Source: Arthrobacter sp. APC 3897
GTDB taxonomy: Bacteria > Actinomycetota > Actinomycetes > Actinomycetales > Micrococcaceae
Assembly: GCF_030407495.1 (NCBI RefSeq)
Contig: NZ_JASDDG010000002.1
Span: 1-64,000 of the forward strand
Reading direction: 5' to 3'
DNA length: 64,000 nt
A program made the position numbers and the translations under genes. This document shows positions 25,836 to 34,440 of this stretch, in pieces; the first letter of the stretch is position 1; every line of letters begins with the position of its first letter. The notes beneath the pieces are model-generated. The model had not been told where the DNA came from and did not search any database. It saw only the letters and a program-made list of their open reading frames with translations.

Positions 25836-27218
25836 TTACTTCCGCGGCTGCGGCGTGCGGATCAGCTTCTTGTTGACGAACTCATCCATGCCGTAGCGGC
25901 CCAGTTCGCGGCCCACGCCGGAGCGCTTCACGCCGCCGAAGGGCAGGTCCTCCTGGGTTCCGGCGACGCCGTTGATCCAGACCATGCCGGATTCCAGCCG
26001 GTCGGCAACCTCAAGCGCCTTGTCCTCGTCAGCGCTGAAGACGGCGCCGCCCAGGCCGTACGGCGAGCTGTTGGCCAGCTCTACGGCTTCATCGGCGCTG
26101 GATACCTTGTAGATCACAGCGGCCGGGCCAAAGAGCTCCTCCGAGAAGGCACGCATCTCTTCCGTGACACCCGTCAGCACCGTGGGCTGCACGTAGGCGC
26201 CGGGCCCGTCCACCAGGGCACCGCCGGTGTGGAGAGTGGCACCCTTGTCCACGGCATCCTGAATCTGCTCCACCAGGGAATCCGCAGCAGTCTGGGAGGA
26301 CAGCGGCCCGAAGCGGGTGCCCTCGTCCAGGGGATCGCCGGGCTGGATCTTCTGCATCTTGGCGGTGAACTTCTCCACGAAGCCGTCGTAGAGATCCTCC
26401 ATGACAATGAAGCGCTTGGCGGCGTTGCAGGCCTGTCCGGCGTTGCCCATGCGGCCGGCCACAGCGGACTTGACCGTGGCATCCAGGTCCTCGGAGTCCA
26501 GGACAATGAACGGATCGCTGCCGCCCAGTTCCAGCACGTACTTCTTCAGGTTGCGGCCGGCAACCTCGGCAACGGCGGAACCGGCACGCTCCGAACCCGT
26601 CAGGGAGACACCCTGGATCCGGCGGTCTGCAATGATGTCCGCCGCCTGGTCATTGGTGGCGAAAAGGTTGATGTATGCGTCCTTGGGCAGTCCGGCATCA
26701 CGGAAAATCTGCTCCATGGCCAGGGCTGACTGCGGGCAGTTGTTGGCGTGCTTAAGCAGCACGGTGTTGCCCAGCATCAGGTTGGGACCGGCGAACCGGG
26801 CCACCTGGTAATACGGGTAGTTCCACGGCATGATGCCCAGGATTGCGCCGATCGGTTCGGTGCGCACGGTGGCTGAGCCGCCGCCCTTGACGCTCAGTTC
26901 CTCATCGGCCATGAAGCCGGGGCCCTCGGTTGCGTAGTAGTCATAGATGTCTGCGGAGAGGGCAACTTCGCCCTTGGCTTCCCGCAGCGGCTTGCCCATT
27001 TCGGTGGCGATCAGGGCGGCCAGCTCGCTGCTGCGTTCACGGTACAGTTCGGCCACCCGCGCGATGATCTTGCTCCGGGCCTCAACCGGCTGGCTGCGCC
27101 ACGAGGCAAAGGCGCCGTGGGCTGCGTTGATTGCTTCGTTGATTTCGGCGTCGGTGGCTTCGGCGAATTCTTTCAGTGTCTCCCCGGTTGCGGGGTTCAC
27201 GGTTTTGTAAGCAGTCAT
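25836..27218 (-). CDS. NAD(P)-dependent succinate-semialdehyde dehydrogenase-type ALDH
   Basis: A 460-residue aldehyde dehydrogenase starting at [13 protein letters not shown] (ATG 27218, with GAGG close upstream); the open frame adds 19 doubtful residues. The catalytic Glu is in [10 protein letters not shown] and the nucleophile Cys in [15 protein letters not shown]. Cofactor-binding [13 protein letters not shown] and [10 protein letters not shown] are present. The SDPFIVL and GQACNAAKR variants are typical of the short SSADH group (GabD/YneI-like). No GABA aminotransferase is adjacent, so the substrate is inferred. Confidence 0.88.
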   Translation of the reverse strand: MTAYKTVNPATGETLKEFAEATDAEINEAINAAHGAFASWRSQPVEARSKIIARVAELYRERSSELAALIATEMGKPLREAKGEVALSADIYDYYATEGPGFMADEELSVKGGGSATVRTEPIGAILGIMPWNYPYYQVARFAGPNLMLGNTVLLKHANNCPQSALAMEQIFRDAGLPKDAYINLFATNDQAADIIADRRIQGVSLTGSERAGSAVAEVAGRNLKKYVLELGGSDPFIVLDSEDLDATVKSAVAGRMGNAGQACNAAKRFIVMEDLYDGFVEKFTAKMQKIQPGDPLDEGTRFGPLSSQTAADSLVEQIQDAVDKGATLHTGGALVDGPGAYVQPTVLTGVTEEMRAFSEELFGPAAVIYKVSSADEAVELANSSPYGLGGAVFSADEDKALEVADRLESGMVWINGVAGTQEDLPFGGVKRSGVGRELGRYGMDEFVNKKLIRTPQPRK

Positions 27219-27368
27219 GGGCCTCACGTTACCGGCGGCCATGGCGGGAGCCACAGCGGTTCGCTCTTGGCTCAAACGTCACTCCTGCCACAATCGACAC
27301 GTGGCATGCCACCTGTCGCAGCCGCCACAGTCCGGCGCGGCTAACGGTACGTCGGCCCATCACTTTGG

Positions 27369-28130
27369 TCAGGTTCCACCGGATTCCGGACGGTTACGGC
27401 GGGAGAATCGGGGCTTGGGAAGGCGCCGGAACCGGGGCCGCGGCCACCCCTGCTCCTTCTGGCGGGTGCCAGGTTTGCTGCGCGGCAGGCGCGGAAACCG
27501 GAGACTCAGCTCACCCGGTCCGGGCAGCCGCCAGCCCCGGCGGCGGGCCACCGTGCAGATGACCGCGGCGGAGACGATGGCGACGGCCATGCCCAGATTG
27601 CGCAGGCCCAGAGCATAAAGAACCGCCATTTCGATGGCGGCAATGAGGGCACCGGTGGCGTAGAGGGTGTTGCCTCCGAATATCGCCGGCACGCGTCCGA
27701 CGGCGATGTCGCGGATCATGCCGCCGCCCACTGCTGTGGCGACGCCGATCAGGATCGCAGGCAGCCACTCCAGGCCAAAGCCCAGGGCCTTGGACGTGCC
27801 GGTGGCCGCCCAGCAGCCAAGGGCGAAGGAATCAATGACGATTAGGAACCTGTTGGCCCATTTCCCCTTGAGCTCAATCAGGTAAGCGATGAACGCACCG
27901 GCAATGGCGGCCAGGAGGTAGGCGGGATCAGTCAGCGCCACCGGGGTGCCGGCCTGCAGGAGGGTGTCGCGCAGGACGCCTCCGCCCAGGGCTGAGGTGA
28001 GCGCCAGGACAACGAAACCCACCGGGTCCATGCGCAGCTGGCGGGCAACGGCTCCGCCGAGCACCCCGTTTGCCAGTACTCCGGCCAGGTCCACGACCCT
28101 GAACACGGCCTCCGGATCCAGAATCTCCAC
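27369..28130 (-). CDS. trimeric intracellular cation channel family (UPF0126/YadS) protein
   Basis: A 253-residue protein with seven hydrophobic helices in two repeats, each carrying a GGG-R-D motif: ALGGGVLRDTLL near residue 50 and AVGGGMIRDIAVGRVPAIF near 135. These mark bacterial TRIC homologues, which form K+-permeable channels. A basic, Pro/Arg-rich tail of about 45 residues (for example PRPRFRRLPKPRFSRRN) extends past the last helix and is probably cytoplasmic. Confidence 0.88.
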   Translation of the reverse strand: MEILDPEAVFRVVDLAGVLANGVLGGAVARQLRMDPVGFVVLALTSALGGGVLRDTLLQAGTPVALTDPAYLLAAIAGAFIAYLIELKGKWANRFLIVIDSFALGCWAATGTSKALGFGLEWLPAILIGVATAVGGGMIRDIAVGRVPAIFGGNTLYATGALIAAIEMAVLYALGLRNLGMAVAIVSAAVICTVARRRGWRLPGPGELSLRFPRLPRSKPGTRQKEQGWPRPRFRRLPKPRFSRRNRPESGGT

Positions 28131-28221
28131 GCCGCTCCCGCTGTTGGTTGATGCCGTGTTTCCCGGCGCCCAGTCTAGCCCGTCAGGCCTGCGGGATCCG
28201 GCAGCATCACCGCTTACTCAG

Positions 28222-28662
28222 TCACCGGAGCGCAAAATGGTCCGCCAGCTTTTCCAGCGTCTGTTCCAGGCTGGCAGGATGCCGGCGGGTGACTCCCATG
28301 ACGCGGTACATGACCCGGTGACGGACGCCGCGGGCATCCCACTGCTCTGTGACGAGGGTACCGCCGTCTGCGGGCTCCAGGAGGTAGCGCCAGACGTGGC
28401 CGCCCATATGCCGCCAGGCAATCCGGCGCCCCTCCTCAAACTCCGTGACCGTGTTGCGGATCTGGTAGGGAACACCCATTTTCATGTCCATGCCGAAGGT
28501 GGCTCCGGGCGCCAGCCGGGCAGGACCGTTGGGCTGCGCGTCGCGGACGGTTCCGGACCCGTCGATAACACTGTGCATGGCCGGGCGGGCCAGCAGATCG
28601 AACACGGATTCCGGCGAGGCAGTAACAAAGCGCTCGCGGCTGATCAGATAGGGGCTGTTCAT
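28222..28662 (-). CDS. SRPBCC family protein
   Basis: A 146-residue START/Bet v1-like hydrophobic-cavity protein (ERFVTASPESVFDLLARPAMHSVIDGSG; TEFEEGRRIAWRHMGGHVWRYLLEPADGGTLV). Its length and motif order fit the polyketide-cyclase/dehydrase-like SRPBCC group. The ligand is unknown. It is downstream of and in the same direction as the NUDIX gene (gap 38 bp). Confidence 0.82.
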   Translation of the reverse strand: MNSPYLISRERFVTASPESVFDLLARPAMHSVIDGSGTVRDAQPNGPARLAPGATFGMDMKMGVPYQIRNTVTEFEEGRRIAWRHMGGHVWRYLLEPADGGTLVTEQWDARGVRHRVMYRVMGVTRRHPASLEQTLEKLADHFALR

Positions 28663-28700
28663 CGGGCCAGTCTAGTGCCAGCTACAGGATCTAGTGCCAG

Positions 28701-29387
28701 CTACGGGGTCCGCTCGTAGAGCCAGCCGTCACCGTCCATGACAAGCCGGTGCCGAGCCTCCGGTTCGCCGGGCGCCTGGGGGTACTCGGCATCCCCGTGC
28801 CACACCATCACCGGAGGCTCCTGTCCGGCTAGCTGGCGGGTCGTGTAGGTCAGCGGCTCCGCAGCTTCGGCGGCCGCGAGCGCGGCAGCAACGGTTTGGG
28901 CCCCGGCCAGTCCGTGCAGGGTGACCCAGGTGGGCGGGTACAGCTCCATGGTCCCCGCCTGCTGCCGGCGGAAGGCCTCGGCTGGGCTTAGCCACACCGC
29001 ATCCACGTGCTCATCGGGGCTGAGGAGGATCTCCCCCTCGGGCGCCCGGGCCAGGAAGAACCACGTCCGGTAGCGGCGCGGGGCTTCGGGCGGCGGCTCC
29101 CAGCAGGAAAGCCGCACCAGGTCCGGCTCCTGCAGGTGCAGCCCGGTTTCCTCTCCGGTTTCCCGCACACCGGCCCGCAGCGCCGCAGCGAGTTCGCCGT
29201 CGTCGTTCGCCGCCGGCTCCGCCGAACCCGCGGGCAGTCCGTAGTCCTCAGGGTCCACCCGTCCTCCGGGAAACACCCAGGCGCCGGCAAAGGATCCCCG
29301 GTGCCGGGGACGCTCCAGCAGCAGCACCTGCAATCCGTCGGGCGCATCGCGCAGCAGCACCACTGTGGCGGCCGTGCCGTGAAGCAT
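28701..29387 (-). CDS. NUDIX hydrolase
   Basis: A 228-residue protein. The Nudix box runs from GGRVDPEDYG through an insert to AALRAGVRETGEETGLHL, with the REtgEEtG core intact. The insertion between the leading Gly and the core resembles the Nudt19/CoA-pyrophosphatase group (NUDIX with a 30-residue insert in the box). The middle VWLSPAEAFRRQQAG fits the same group. The substrate is unassigned. Confidence 0.82.
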   Translation of the reverse strand: MLHGTAATVVLLRDAPDGLQVLLLERPRHRGSFAGAWVFPGGRVDPEDYGLPAGSAEPAANDDGELAAALRAGVRETGEETGLHLQEPDLVRLSCWEPPPEAPRRYRTWFFLARAPEGEILLSPDEHVDAVWLSPAEAFRRQQAGTMELYPPTWVTLHGLAGAQTVAAALAAAEAAEPLTYTTRQLAGQEPPVMVWHGDAEYPQAPGEPEARHRLVMDGDGWLYERTP

Positions 29388-29522
29388 GGTGGAATCCGTT
29401 CGTGAGGGGACAGGACATACGGGACAACCCGGCTGGGAGTCCTCCTGAAGGATGCTAGCCGTTATCGGCGGCAGTAGCCGCAGCCGGACGCGGGCTCTAT
29501 CCTAAAAGCCCCTGGGAAAGCG

Positions 29523-30176
29523 GTGCCCGCCGTGGAAAAGCCGGTACGTGAAAAGTTCGACTTCAAGAAGAACTACCCGGAACTCTACGCTCCGCGGTCC
29601 GGCGACTTTGTGCTGGTTGACGTTCCCGCCCTGCAGTATCTCGCTTATGAAGGCCACGGCGATCCGAACACGTCGCAGGAGTATCAGGGCGCCCTGGAAT
29701 GCCTCTATCCCATGGCGTATACCGTGAAGTTTGCATCCAAAAAGAGCCTTGGCCGTGATTTCACCGTCGGTCCGCTCGAAGGGCTGTGGCGCGCCGCTGA
29801 CATGGACGCCTTTATCCGCGGCGACAAGGATTCCTGGGACTGGACCATGCTGGTGGCCCAGCCCCCGTGGATTACGCCCGACCTGGTTTCGGATTCTCTC
29901 GCTGCGGTTGCCCGGAAGAAAGACCCGCCGGGGCTGGACCGGGTGCGCCTGGTAACGCTTAAGGAAGGCACCTCGGCGCAGATCCTGTACATCGGAGCCT
30001 ACGACGCCGAGGGCCCGGTCCTTGAGCGCCTGCATCACCAGTGGATGCCGGCGCACGCGCTCACCTTCAACGGCGACCATCATGAGATCTACCTCAGCGA
30101 TCCGCGCCGGACCGCGGTGCACAAGCTCCGGACGGTGCTGCGGCAGCCGGTCCGCCCGCTCGGCCCGTCTGCTTAG
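29523..30176 (+). CDS. GyrI-like small-molecule-binding domain protein
   Basis: A 217-residue soluble protein starting at GTG 29523 (an alternative GTG at 29532). The N-terminus VREKFDFKKNYPELYAP and central ASKKSLGRDFTVGPLEGLW, with QPPWITPDLV, match the GyrI-like (SHS2, BmrR effector-type) stand-alone family YdeI-like. It has no DNA-binding domain. Some members are cyclopropanoid cyclohydrolases or bind xenobiotics. The specific ligand is unknown. Confidence 0.82.
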   Translation: MPAVEKPVREKFDFKKNYPELYAPRSGDFVLVDVPALQYLAYEGHGDPNTSQEYQGALECLYPMAYTVKFASKKSLGRDFTVGPLEGLWRAADMDAFIRGDKDSWDWTMLVAQPPWITPDLVSDSLAAVARKKDPPGLDRVRLVTLKEGTSAQILYIGAYDAEGPVLERLHHQWMPAHALTFNGDHHEIYLSDPRRTAVHKLRTVLRQPVRPLGPSA

Positions 30177-30206
30177 CCGGCCCGCCTGTATAAGCGGTCC
30201 GTCTGC

Positions 30207-30689
30207 TTAAGCGGCTTTGCCGGATCCCTGCGGTTTGACGACCGGTGAACACAGCATTGCTTCCAGCCGGTCATCGCTCACCCGCGTCAGGGCGGTGAGC
30301 AGTTTCACGATGCGGGCACGCTGCCGGGGGTCGAAGCGGGTGGCGTCGAGGATGTCGCTGACCCACAGCCCGTCCATGGCCAGCCGGACAATGACGCCGA
30401 TGACTCCGGTGGGCTGTCCGGGATCCAGGTTGTCCCGGTCCAGCCTGCGGTTGAGGTAGACCAGGGACTCGGCAAGGTTGGGGCGCCCGACGGCGGTGGC
30501 CAGCAGCGCCCCCTGGTCAGTGTCACTGTTGGACTCGGCATCGGAGAATGCCTTGATGTAGGCACGGTCCGAGGCTCCCACCCGTTCCCTATCCGAGTCA
30601 GCGAGCTCGCCCAGCTTGTGGACCAGCTCAATAATCATTGCTTCAACGTCCTGTTCGATTTCCTCGACAGGGGCGCCTGGCCTGAACAT
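30207..30689 (-). CDS. TetR-type C-terminal ligand-binding domain without HTH
   Basis: A 160-residue all-helical protein resembling the C-terminal half of TetR regulators (typical segments DRAYIKAFSDAES, VIVRLAMDGLWVSDILDATRFDP and RARIVKLLTALTRV). The usual N-terminal helix-turn-helix of about 50 residues is missing. The ATG at 30689 follows a near-perfect GGAGGAATA site and there is no room upstream for an HTH, because a perfect 25-bp palindrome lies 17 bp before the start. It may be a truncated regulator, a decoy or ligand-binding partner of another TetR, or a remnant. It is divergent from a YczE-type membrane protein gene. Confidence 0.7.
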   Translation of the reverse strand: MFRPGAPVEEIEQDVEAMIIELVHKLGELADSDRERVGASDRAYIKAFSDAESNSDTDQGALLATAVGRPNLAESLVYLNRRLDRDNLDPGQPTGVIGVIVRLAMDGLWVSDILDATRFDPRQRARIVKLLTALTRVSDDRLEAMLCSPVVKPQGSGKAA

Positions 30690-30705
30690 TATTCCTCCAG
30701 CTCAA

Positions 30706-30730
30706 CGGTCAACCGCCGTTCGGTTGACCG
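30706..30730. promoter_or_regulatory. perfect inverted repeat, TetR-type operator candidate
   Basis: Two 10-bp arms CGGTCAACCG and CGGTTGACCG flank a 5-bp centre (CCGTT), forming a perfect 25-bp operator of TetR-like dimensions. It lies between the divergent HTH-less TetR-like gene and the YczE gene. A TATAAC box on the minus strand near 30753 would put it just downstream of the -10. Confidence 0.75.
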
Positions 30731-30858
30731 ACCAGCTTAGCCCGGTTCCGTTATATTCTCAGCTCTTGACTTTCTTGTCCTGGACACTTTCCGCCGCTGC
30801 TCCGTCACCGGGCGGGCTCCGGTTTGAAGTCGGGCAGACAACAGGCTTGTCTTAGTCC

Positions 30859-31503
30859 ATGACATGGATCACCGTACGCCGTGCCGTCCAGCTGCTGGTC
30901 GGCCTGTTTTGCTATGGCTTTGCCATCGGCATGATGATCCAGGCCCATCTGGGCGTTTCCCCCTGGGATGTGCTGGGACAGGGCGCAGCCCGCTCATCAG
31001 GCATCCCGTTCGGCGTGGTGACCGTCCTGATCGGGGCACTGGTGCTGCTGCTGTGGATTCCGCTGCGGCAGAAGCCGGGAATCGGCACCGTCCTGAACGT
31101 CCTGATGATTGGCCCCAGCGCGGAAGTCTGCATTGCCCTGGTATCCGTCCCGGAGCAGCTGTGGGCAAAGGTCCTGCTGTTCACCGGCGGTTTGGTGCTG
31201 CTGGCTGCCGCCACCGGCATCTACCTCGGTGCGCGGTTGGGACCGGGACCGCGGGACGGTCTGATGACCGGAATGCACCGCCGGTTCGGCTGGCCCGTGT
31301 GGGCGGCACGCACCGGCATCGAGGTGGGTGTGCTCAGCGCAGGGTGGGCGCTCGGAGGCACCGTGGGGCTGGGAACCGTGGCCTTTGCCCTGCTGGTGGG
31401 ACCGATGGTCAGCCGGACAATGCCGTTCTTTGATATCCGGGCGCTCGGTCCGCTCCCGGACGTGTCACGTCCGCGGTCCGTAGGTCAGGATGGCATTGCC
31501 TGA
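30859..31503 (+). CDS. YczE/YitT-type integral membrane protein
   Basis: A 214-residue protein with about five membrane helices. It begins TWITVRRAVQLLVGLFCYGF and has the family's GVSPWDVLGQGAARSSGIPFG loop and LGARLGPGPRDGLMTGM segment. Function is unknown; relatives in Bacillus affect export of surfactin-like compounds. No Shine-Dalgarno lies before ATG 30859, so it may be leaderless; TTGAAG lies 17 bp ahead of TTGTCT just upstream. Divergent transcription from a TetR-like ligand-binding protein suggests regulated export of a small molecule. Its 3' end overlaps the convergent DHFR-like gene by 39 bp. Confidence 0.82.
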   Translation: MTWITVRRAVQLLVGLFCYGFAIGMMIQAHLGVSPWDVLGQGAARSSGIPFGVVTVLIGALVLLLWIPLRQKPGIGTVLNVLMIGPSAEVCIALVSVPEQLWAKVLLFTGGLVLLAAATGIYLGARLGPGPRDGLMTGMHRRFGWPVWAARTGIEVGVLSAGWALGGTVGLGTVAFALLVGPMVSRTMPFFDIRALGPLPDVSRPRSVGQDGIA

Positions 31504-32013
31504 CGCGGTTATCTGAGACTCCAGCAGTTTCAACCGGGTCCGCGGGTCCCCGGGCTGGAACAACCGCTCCCCCGAGCCTGCCACCACCGGATGCACCATG
31601 AGCGTCAGTGAATCCAGCAATCCCGCAAAGAGCAGCTGGCGCACCAGGGAAATGCTTCCGTTCACGGCGATGTCCCCGCCGTCGCGCTCCTTGAGCCTGC
31701 GGACAAAGGGTTCCAGCTCTTCGTCCATCAGGTGCGAGTTGTTCCAGCTCAGGTCCTCGCCGGTGAGCGTGCGGGAGGCCACGTACTTTCGAACCGGGTT
31801 GATGAAGTCCCCGAAGCCGTCCCCCGTGTTGCCCGGCCAGTAGCCGGCCCATTCCTGATAGGTGTTCCGGCCCAGCAGCACCGTGTCCTGGCCCGCCAGG
31901 ACAGATTCCATCAGGGGCCCCATATCCTCGTCAAAATGGTCGAATTGCCACTCTCCCGGGTTCTCCACCACGCCGTCGATGGAGCTAAAGAGTGCCGCCG
32001 TCACCTTGCGCAT
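31465..32013 (-). CDS. dihydrofolate reductase family protein
   Basis: A 182-residue RibD-C/DHFR-like reductase. The start ATG 32013 (MRKVTAALFSSIDGVVENP) follows AGGAGGATCCG. Motifs include DTVLLGRNTYQEWAGYWPG, GDIAVNGSISLVRQLL and LLDSLTLMVHPVVAGSGERLF. It is related to but distinct from the copy at 22154. The substrate is unknown. Its stop lies inside the convergent YczE coding region. Confidence 0.87.
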   Translation of the reverse strand: MRKVTAALFSSIDGVVENPGEWQFDHFDEDMGPLMESVLAGQDTVLLGRNTYQEWAGYWPGNTGDGFGDFINPVRKYVASRTLTGEDLSWNNSHLMDEELEPFVRRLKERDGGDIAVNGSISLVRQLLFAGLLDSLTLMVHPVVAGSGERLFQPGDPRTRLKLLESQITASGNAILTYGPRT

Positions 32014-32156
32014 CGGATCCTCCTGCAGCTGCCGGTTTGTTGTACGGGTCCGCCGAATCGGGCTTACCCCGTGAAGGTACCGCAAGACTCTTCCGGGCGG
32101 GAAGGAGCGGACCTAAGATGGCCGTGCCGGTTCACCCTTCCGCAGGAGGAAACATC

Positions 32157-32501
32157 ATGGTTGACGGCCCGTCTTCAAGCCCCGGAACGCAGGGACAACC
32201 TGCCGGCTACGGCAATGTTCCGGTGATTTTCGCTGCGGTGCTGGCCGCCGTGGCCGGCGTGGCGGTGGCTGTCTTTTCCACCGGCGGAACGGAACGGGAA
32301 TTCCGGTGGGAGCTGGGACTCGCCGCTGCCTGCGCAACATTCATCGTGTCCCTGCTGATTTTTCTGCTGCTGATCCTTACGTCCCGCCCCAACCCCGAAG
32401 AGCTGGGCAGGGGCACCGGCGTCAGGAGGAGCTTCGGTTCCCTTCCGGACGCGGCCGACGGCGATGACGGGTACCGCCCGGACGGCACCAACCCGCGCTA
32501 G
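32157..32501 (+). CDS. small two-helix membrane protein (hypothetical)
   Basis: A 114-residue protein starting at ATG 32157 after AGGAGGAAACATC. Two hydrophobic helices (VPVIFAAVLAAVAGVAVAVF and FIVSLLIFLLLILTS) are separated by a short charged loop with EREFRW, and the C-terminus is polar (DAADGDDGYRPDG). No family recognised. Its TAG stop shares 4 bp (CTAG) with the convergent TetR gene stop. Confidence 0.7.
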   Translation: MVDGPSSSPGTQGQPAGYGNVPVIFAAVLAAVAGVAVAVFSTGGTEREFRWELGLAAACATFIVSLLIFLLLILTSRPNPEELGRGTGVRRSFGSLPDAADGDDGYRPDGTNPR

Positions 32502-33127
32502 GAGCTAAAGATCCGGCCCAGAAGTACCCCCGCGCGCCGCATGATTCCGGCGTCCGGCCACACGTCGTCGTGCTCCAGATGGTTCTGCTGCAGCACCACC
32601 CGGACCACCCCCAGCGCCAGTCCCACCACCATGCCGGCCTCCGCGCCCAGATCCGGTTCGGACCGGCGGAGACCCGCAGCGGTGTAACGTTCCACCACTA
32701 GGTCCGTCAGCTGTTTCTCATGGTCCGCCATCCATTCGTTCTGCTTCGAAAAGAGTTCGGGCGAGGCCATGATGGCCTTCATTCTGCGGCCGGCCAGCTC
32801 CGGATCGGGCTGGCCGGCCACCAGGGCGGAAACCACGGCCGCAGCAAGGCTCAGGACCACCGGGGTGCCGTGGTCCGGCAGGAACTTCCGGGCAACGGCA
32901 TCCCGCATTTCGGCCGGCGGCAGGCCCAGGAACACACCCTCCTTCGAACCGAAATAGTTGAAGAACGTCCGCTGGGACACCATGCATGCTGCGCAGATCA
33001 TGTCCACCGTGACGTTGTCATAACCCCGTTCCAGGACCATCGCCACGGCCGTTCGTTCGATCTCGGACCGGGCAGCCGCGCGCTTGCGGGCACGCAGTCC
33101 GCCGGATGCTTGAGCAGCGGAATCCAT
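32498..33127 (-). CDS. TetR/AcrR-family transcriptional regulator
   Basis: A 209-residue regulator; I choose ATG 33127 (MDSAAQAS) because AGGAAGG precedes it. The frame is open up to 33160. The helix-turn-helix is at about residues 15-60 (MVLERGYDNVTVDMICAACMVSQRTFFNYFGSKEGVF, with the classic TFFNYFGSKE). The C-terminal ligand domain follows. It lies 41 bp after the MacB-type permease gene and in the same direction, so it probably represses the ABC exporter operon upstream of it. Confidence 0.9.
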   Translation of the reverse strand: MDSAAQASGGLRARKRAAARSEIERTAVAMVLERGYDNVTVDMICAACMVSQRTFFNYFGSKEGVFLGLPPAEMRDAVARKFLPDHGTPVVLSLAAAVVSALVAGQPDPELAGRRMKAIMASPELFSKQNEWMADHEKQLTDLVVERYTAAGLRRSEPDLGAEAGMVVGLALGVVRVVLQQNHLEHDDVWPDAGIMRRAGVLLGRIFSS

Positions 33128-33168
33128 CACTGTGCCTTCCTCCCCCATCCGGCCTTCCATGTCCGCCG

Positions 33169-34440
33169 CTACTCGTACCGCAGGGCGTCGATGGGGTTCT
33201 GCCGGGCTGCCCGCCGGGCCGGCAGCGTGCCGGCCAGGAAAGCAATCAACATGACAACGCCAATAATGGTGGCCACGGCGGCCGGCGTAAACAGCATGAT
33301 ATTCAGCCCGGGCAGGGCCGACAGTACGGTGTTGGACAGGACGGAGCTGATGGCCGTGCCGAGCCCCATCGCGACACCAGCCCCAAGAGCGGAACCGAGG
33401 AAGCCAATGAAGATCGCTTCGAAGCTGAACAGGGCGAAGATCTTGCCGCCGCCCATGCCCATGGCCTTCATCAGGCCGATCTCCCGGGTGCGTTCCTGCA
33501 CGCTCATCAGCAGGGTGTTGACGATGCCGAAGCCGGCGGCAATCAGGGCAATGACGGCGAAGGCGTTCAGGACACCGATGATGCCGTTGATGACGGTCTG
33601 GATGGCGCCAATCTGGTCCGCCACGGTCAGACCGGTAAAGCCCTGGTCGGCGAGGTCTGACTTGATGCCGTCCAGCTCCTCCGCGCTGATGTCGGTGGAC
33701 AGGTAGGCCACGGAGGTAATGTAGCCGCTGGGAACACCGGCCGGCATGCCGGTCTTCTGCAGGGCATCCATTTCGGTGCGCAGATCTTCGTTGAAACCGA
33801 CGCCGTCGCCGAACAACGAGTCATTCTGCACGCCGGCCACCACGGCATCCACGGTGTGCCGGGTTCCGGCGTAATCCGTCACGGCGATGGAGACGGTCTT
33901 TTCCAGTGCTGCCTCGGCGTCGGTGAAGCCCATCGGTTCCAGGTACGAGGACGGAAGCAGCAGCTCAGGCGATCCGCTGCCGTCTTCGAGCTGCCGCCCG
34001 GCGGCCAGGTCCGCGTCTGCCAGCCCGATCATCGGGTTGACGCTCAGCTCAAACCGGGTCCCGCCGTCGTATTGGATGTAATCCGGTGCCAGCATGGCGG
34101 CCGGTTCCACCTTGTCGATGCCGTCAGTGGCGCGGATGGCCTCGATGTCCGCGTCGGAGAGCAGCGTGAAGTTGCCCTGGGTGGCGGCGCCGTCGGGATC
34201 GTATTCCCGGGGTCCGTCGTCGGACGCTCCGGCTTCCGCAGCGGGTGAAACAGTGAGCAGGTCATCGCCGCCAATGGCCCCAATCTGCTTGTCGATATAG
34301 TCCGAGACGCCAGCGCCGATTGCGCTGGTGAGGGTCAGCGTGAACGCGCCGATGAAGATGGCGACGACGGTCAGCGCGGTGCGGACCTTGCTGCGGAAGG
34401 TGTTGGAGATGGCAGAACGGAGAATGTCGCCGAAGGTCAT
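33169..34440 (-). CDS. ABC transporter permease, MacB/FtsX type
   Basis: A 423-residue permease with one N-terminal helix (ALTVVAIFIGAFTLTLTSAIG), a large extracytoplasmic domain of about residues 45-270, and three C-terminal FtsX helices (including IGVLNAFAVIALIAAGFGIVNTLLM and a final PAAVATIIGVVMLIAFLAGTLPARRAARQNPIDALRYE). This mechanotransmission architecture moves peptides, lipoproteins or drugs rather than importing nutrients. It overlaps the ATPase gene by 4 bp (ATGA), so they are translationally coupled. Confidence 0.92.
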   Translation of the reverse strand: MTFGDILRSAISNTFRSKVRTALTVVAIFIGAFTLTLTSAIGAGVSDYIDKQIGAIGGDDLLTVSPAAEAGASDDGPREYDPDGAATQGNFTLLSDADIEAIRATDGIDKVEPAAMLAPDYIQYDGGTRFELSVNPMIGLADADLAAGRQLEDGSGSPELLLPSSYLEPMGFTDAEAALEKTVSIAVTDYAGTRHTVDAVVAGVQNDSLFGDGVGFNEDLRTEMDALQKTGMPAGVPSGYITSVAYLSTDISAEELDGIKSDLADQGFTGLTVADQIGAIQTVINGIIGVLNAFAVIALIAAGFGIVNTLLMSVQERTREIGLMKAMGMGGGKIFALFSFEAIFIGFLGSALGAGVAMGLGTAISSVLSNTVLSALPGLNIMLFTPAAVATIIGVVMLIAFLAGTLPARRAARQNPIDALRYE

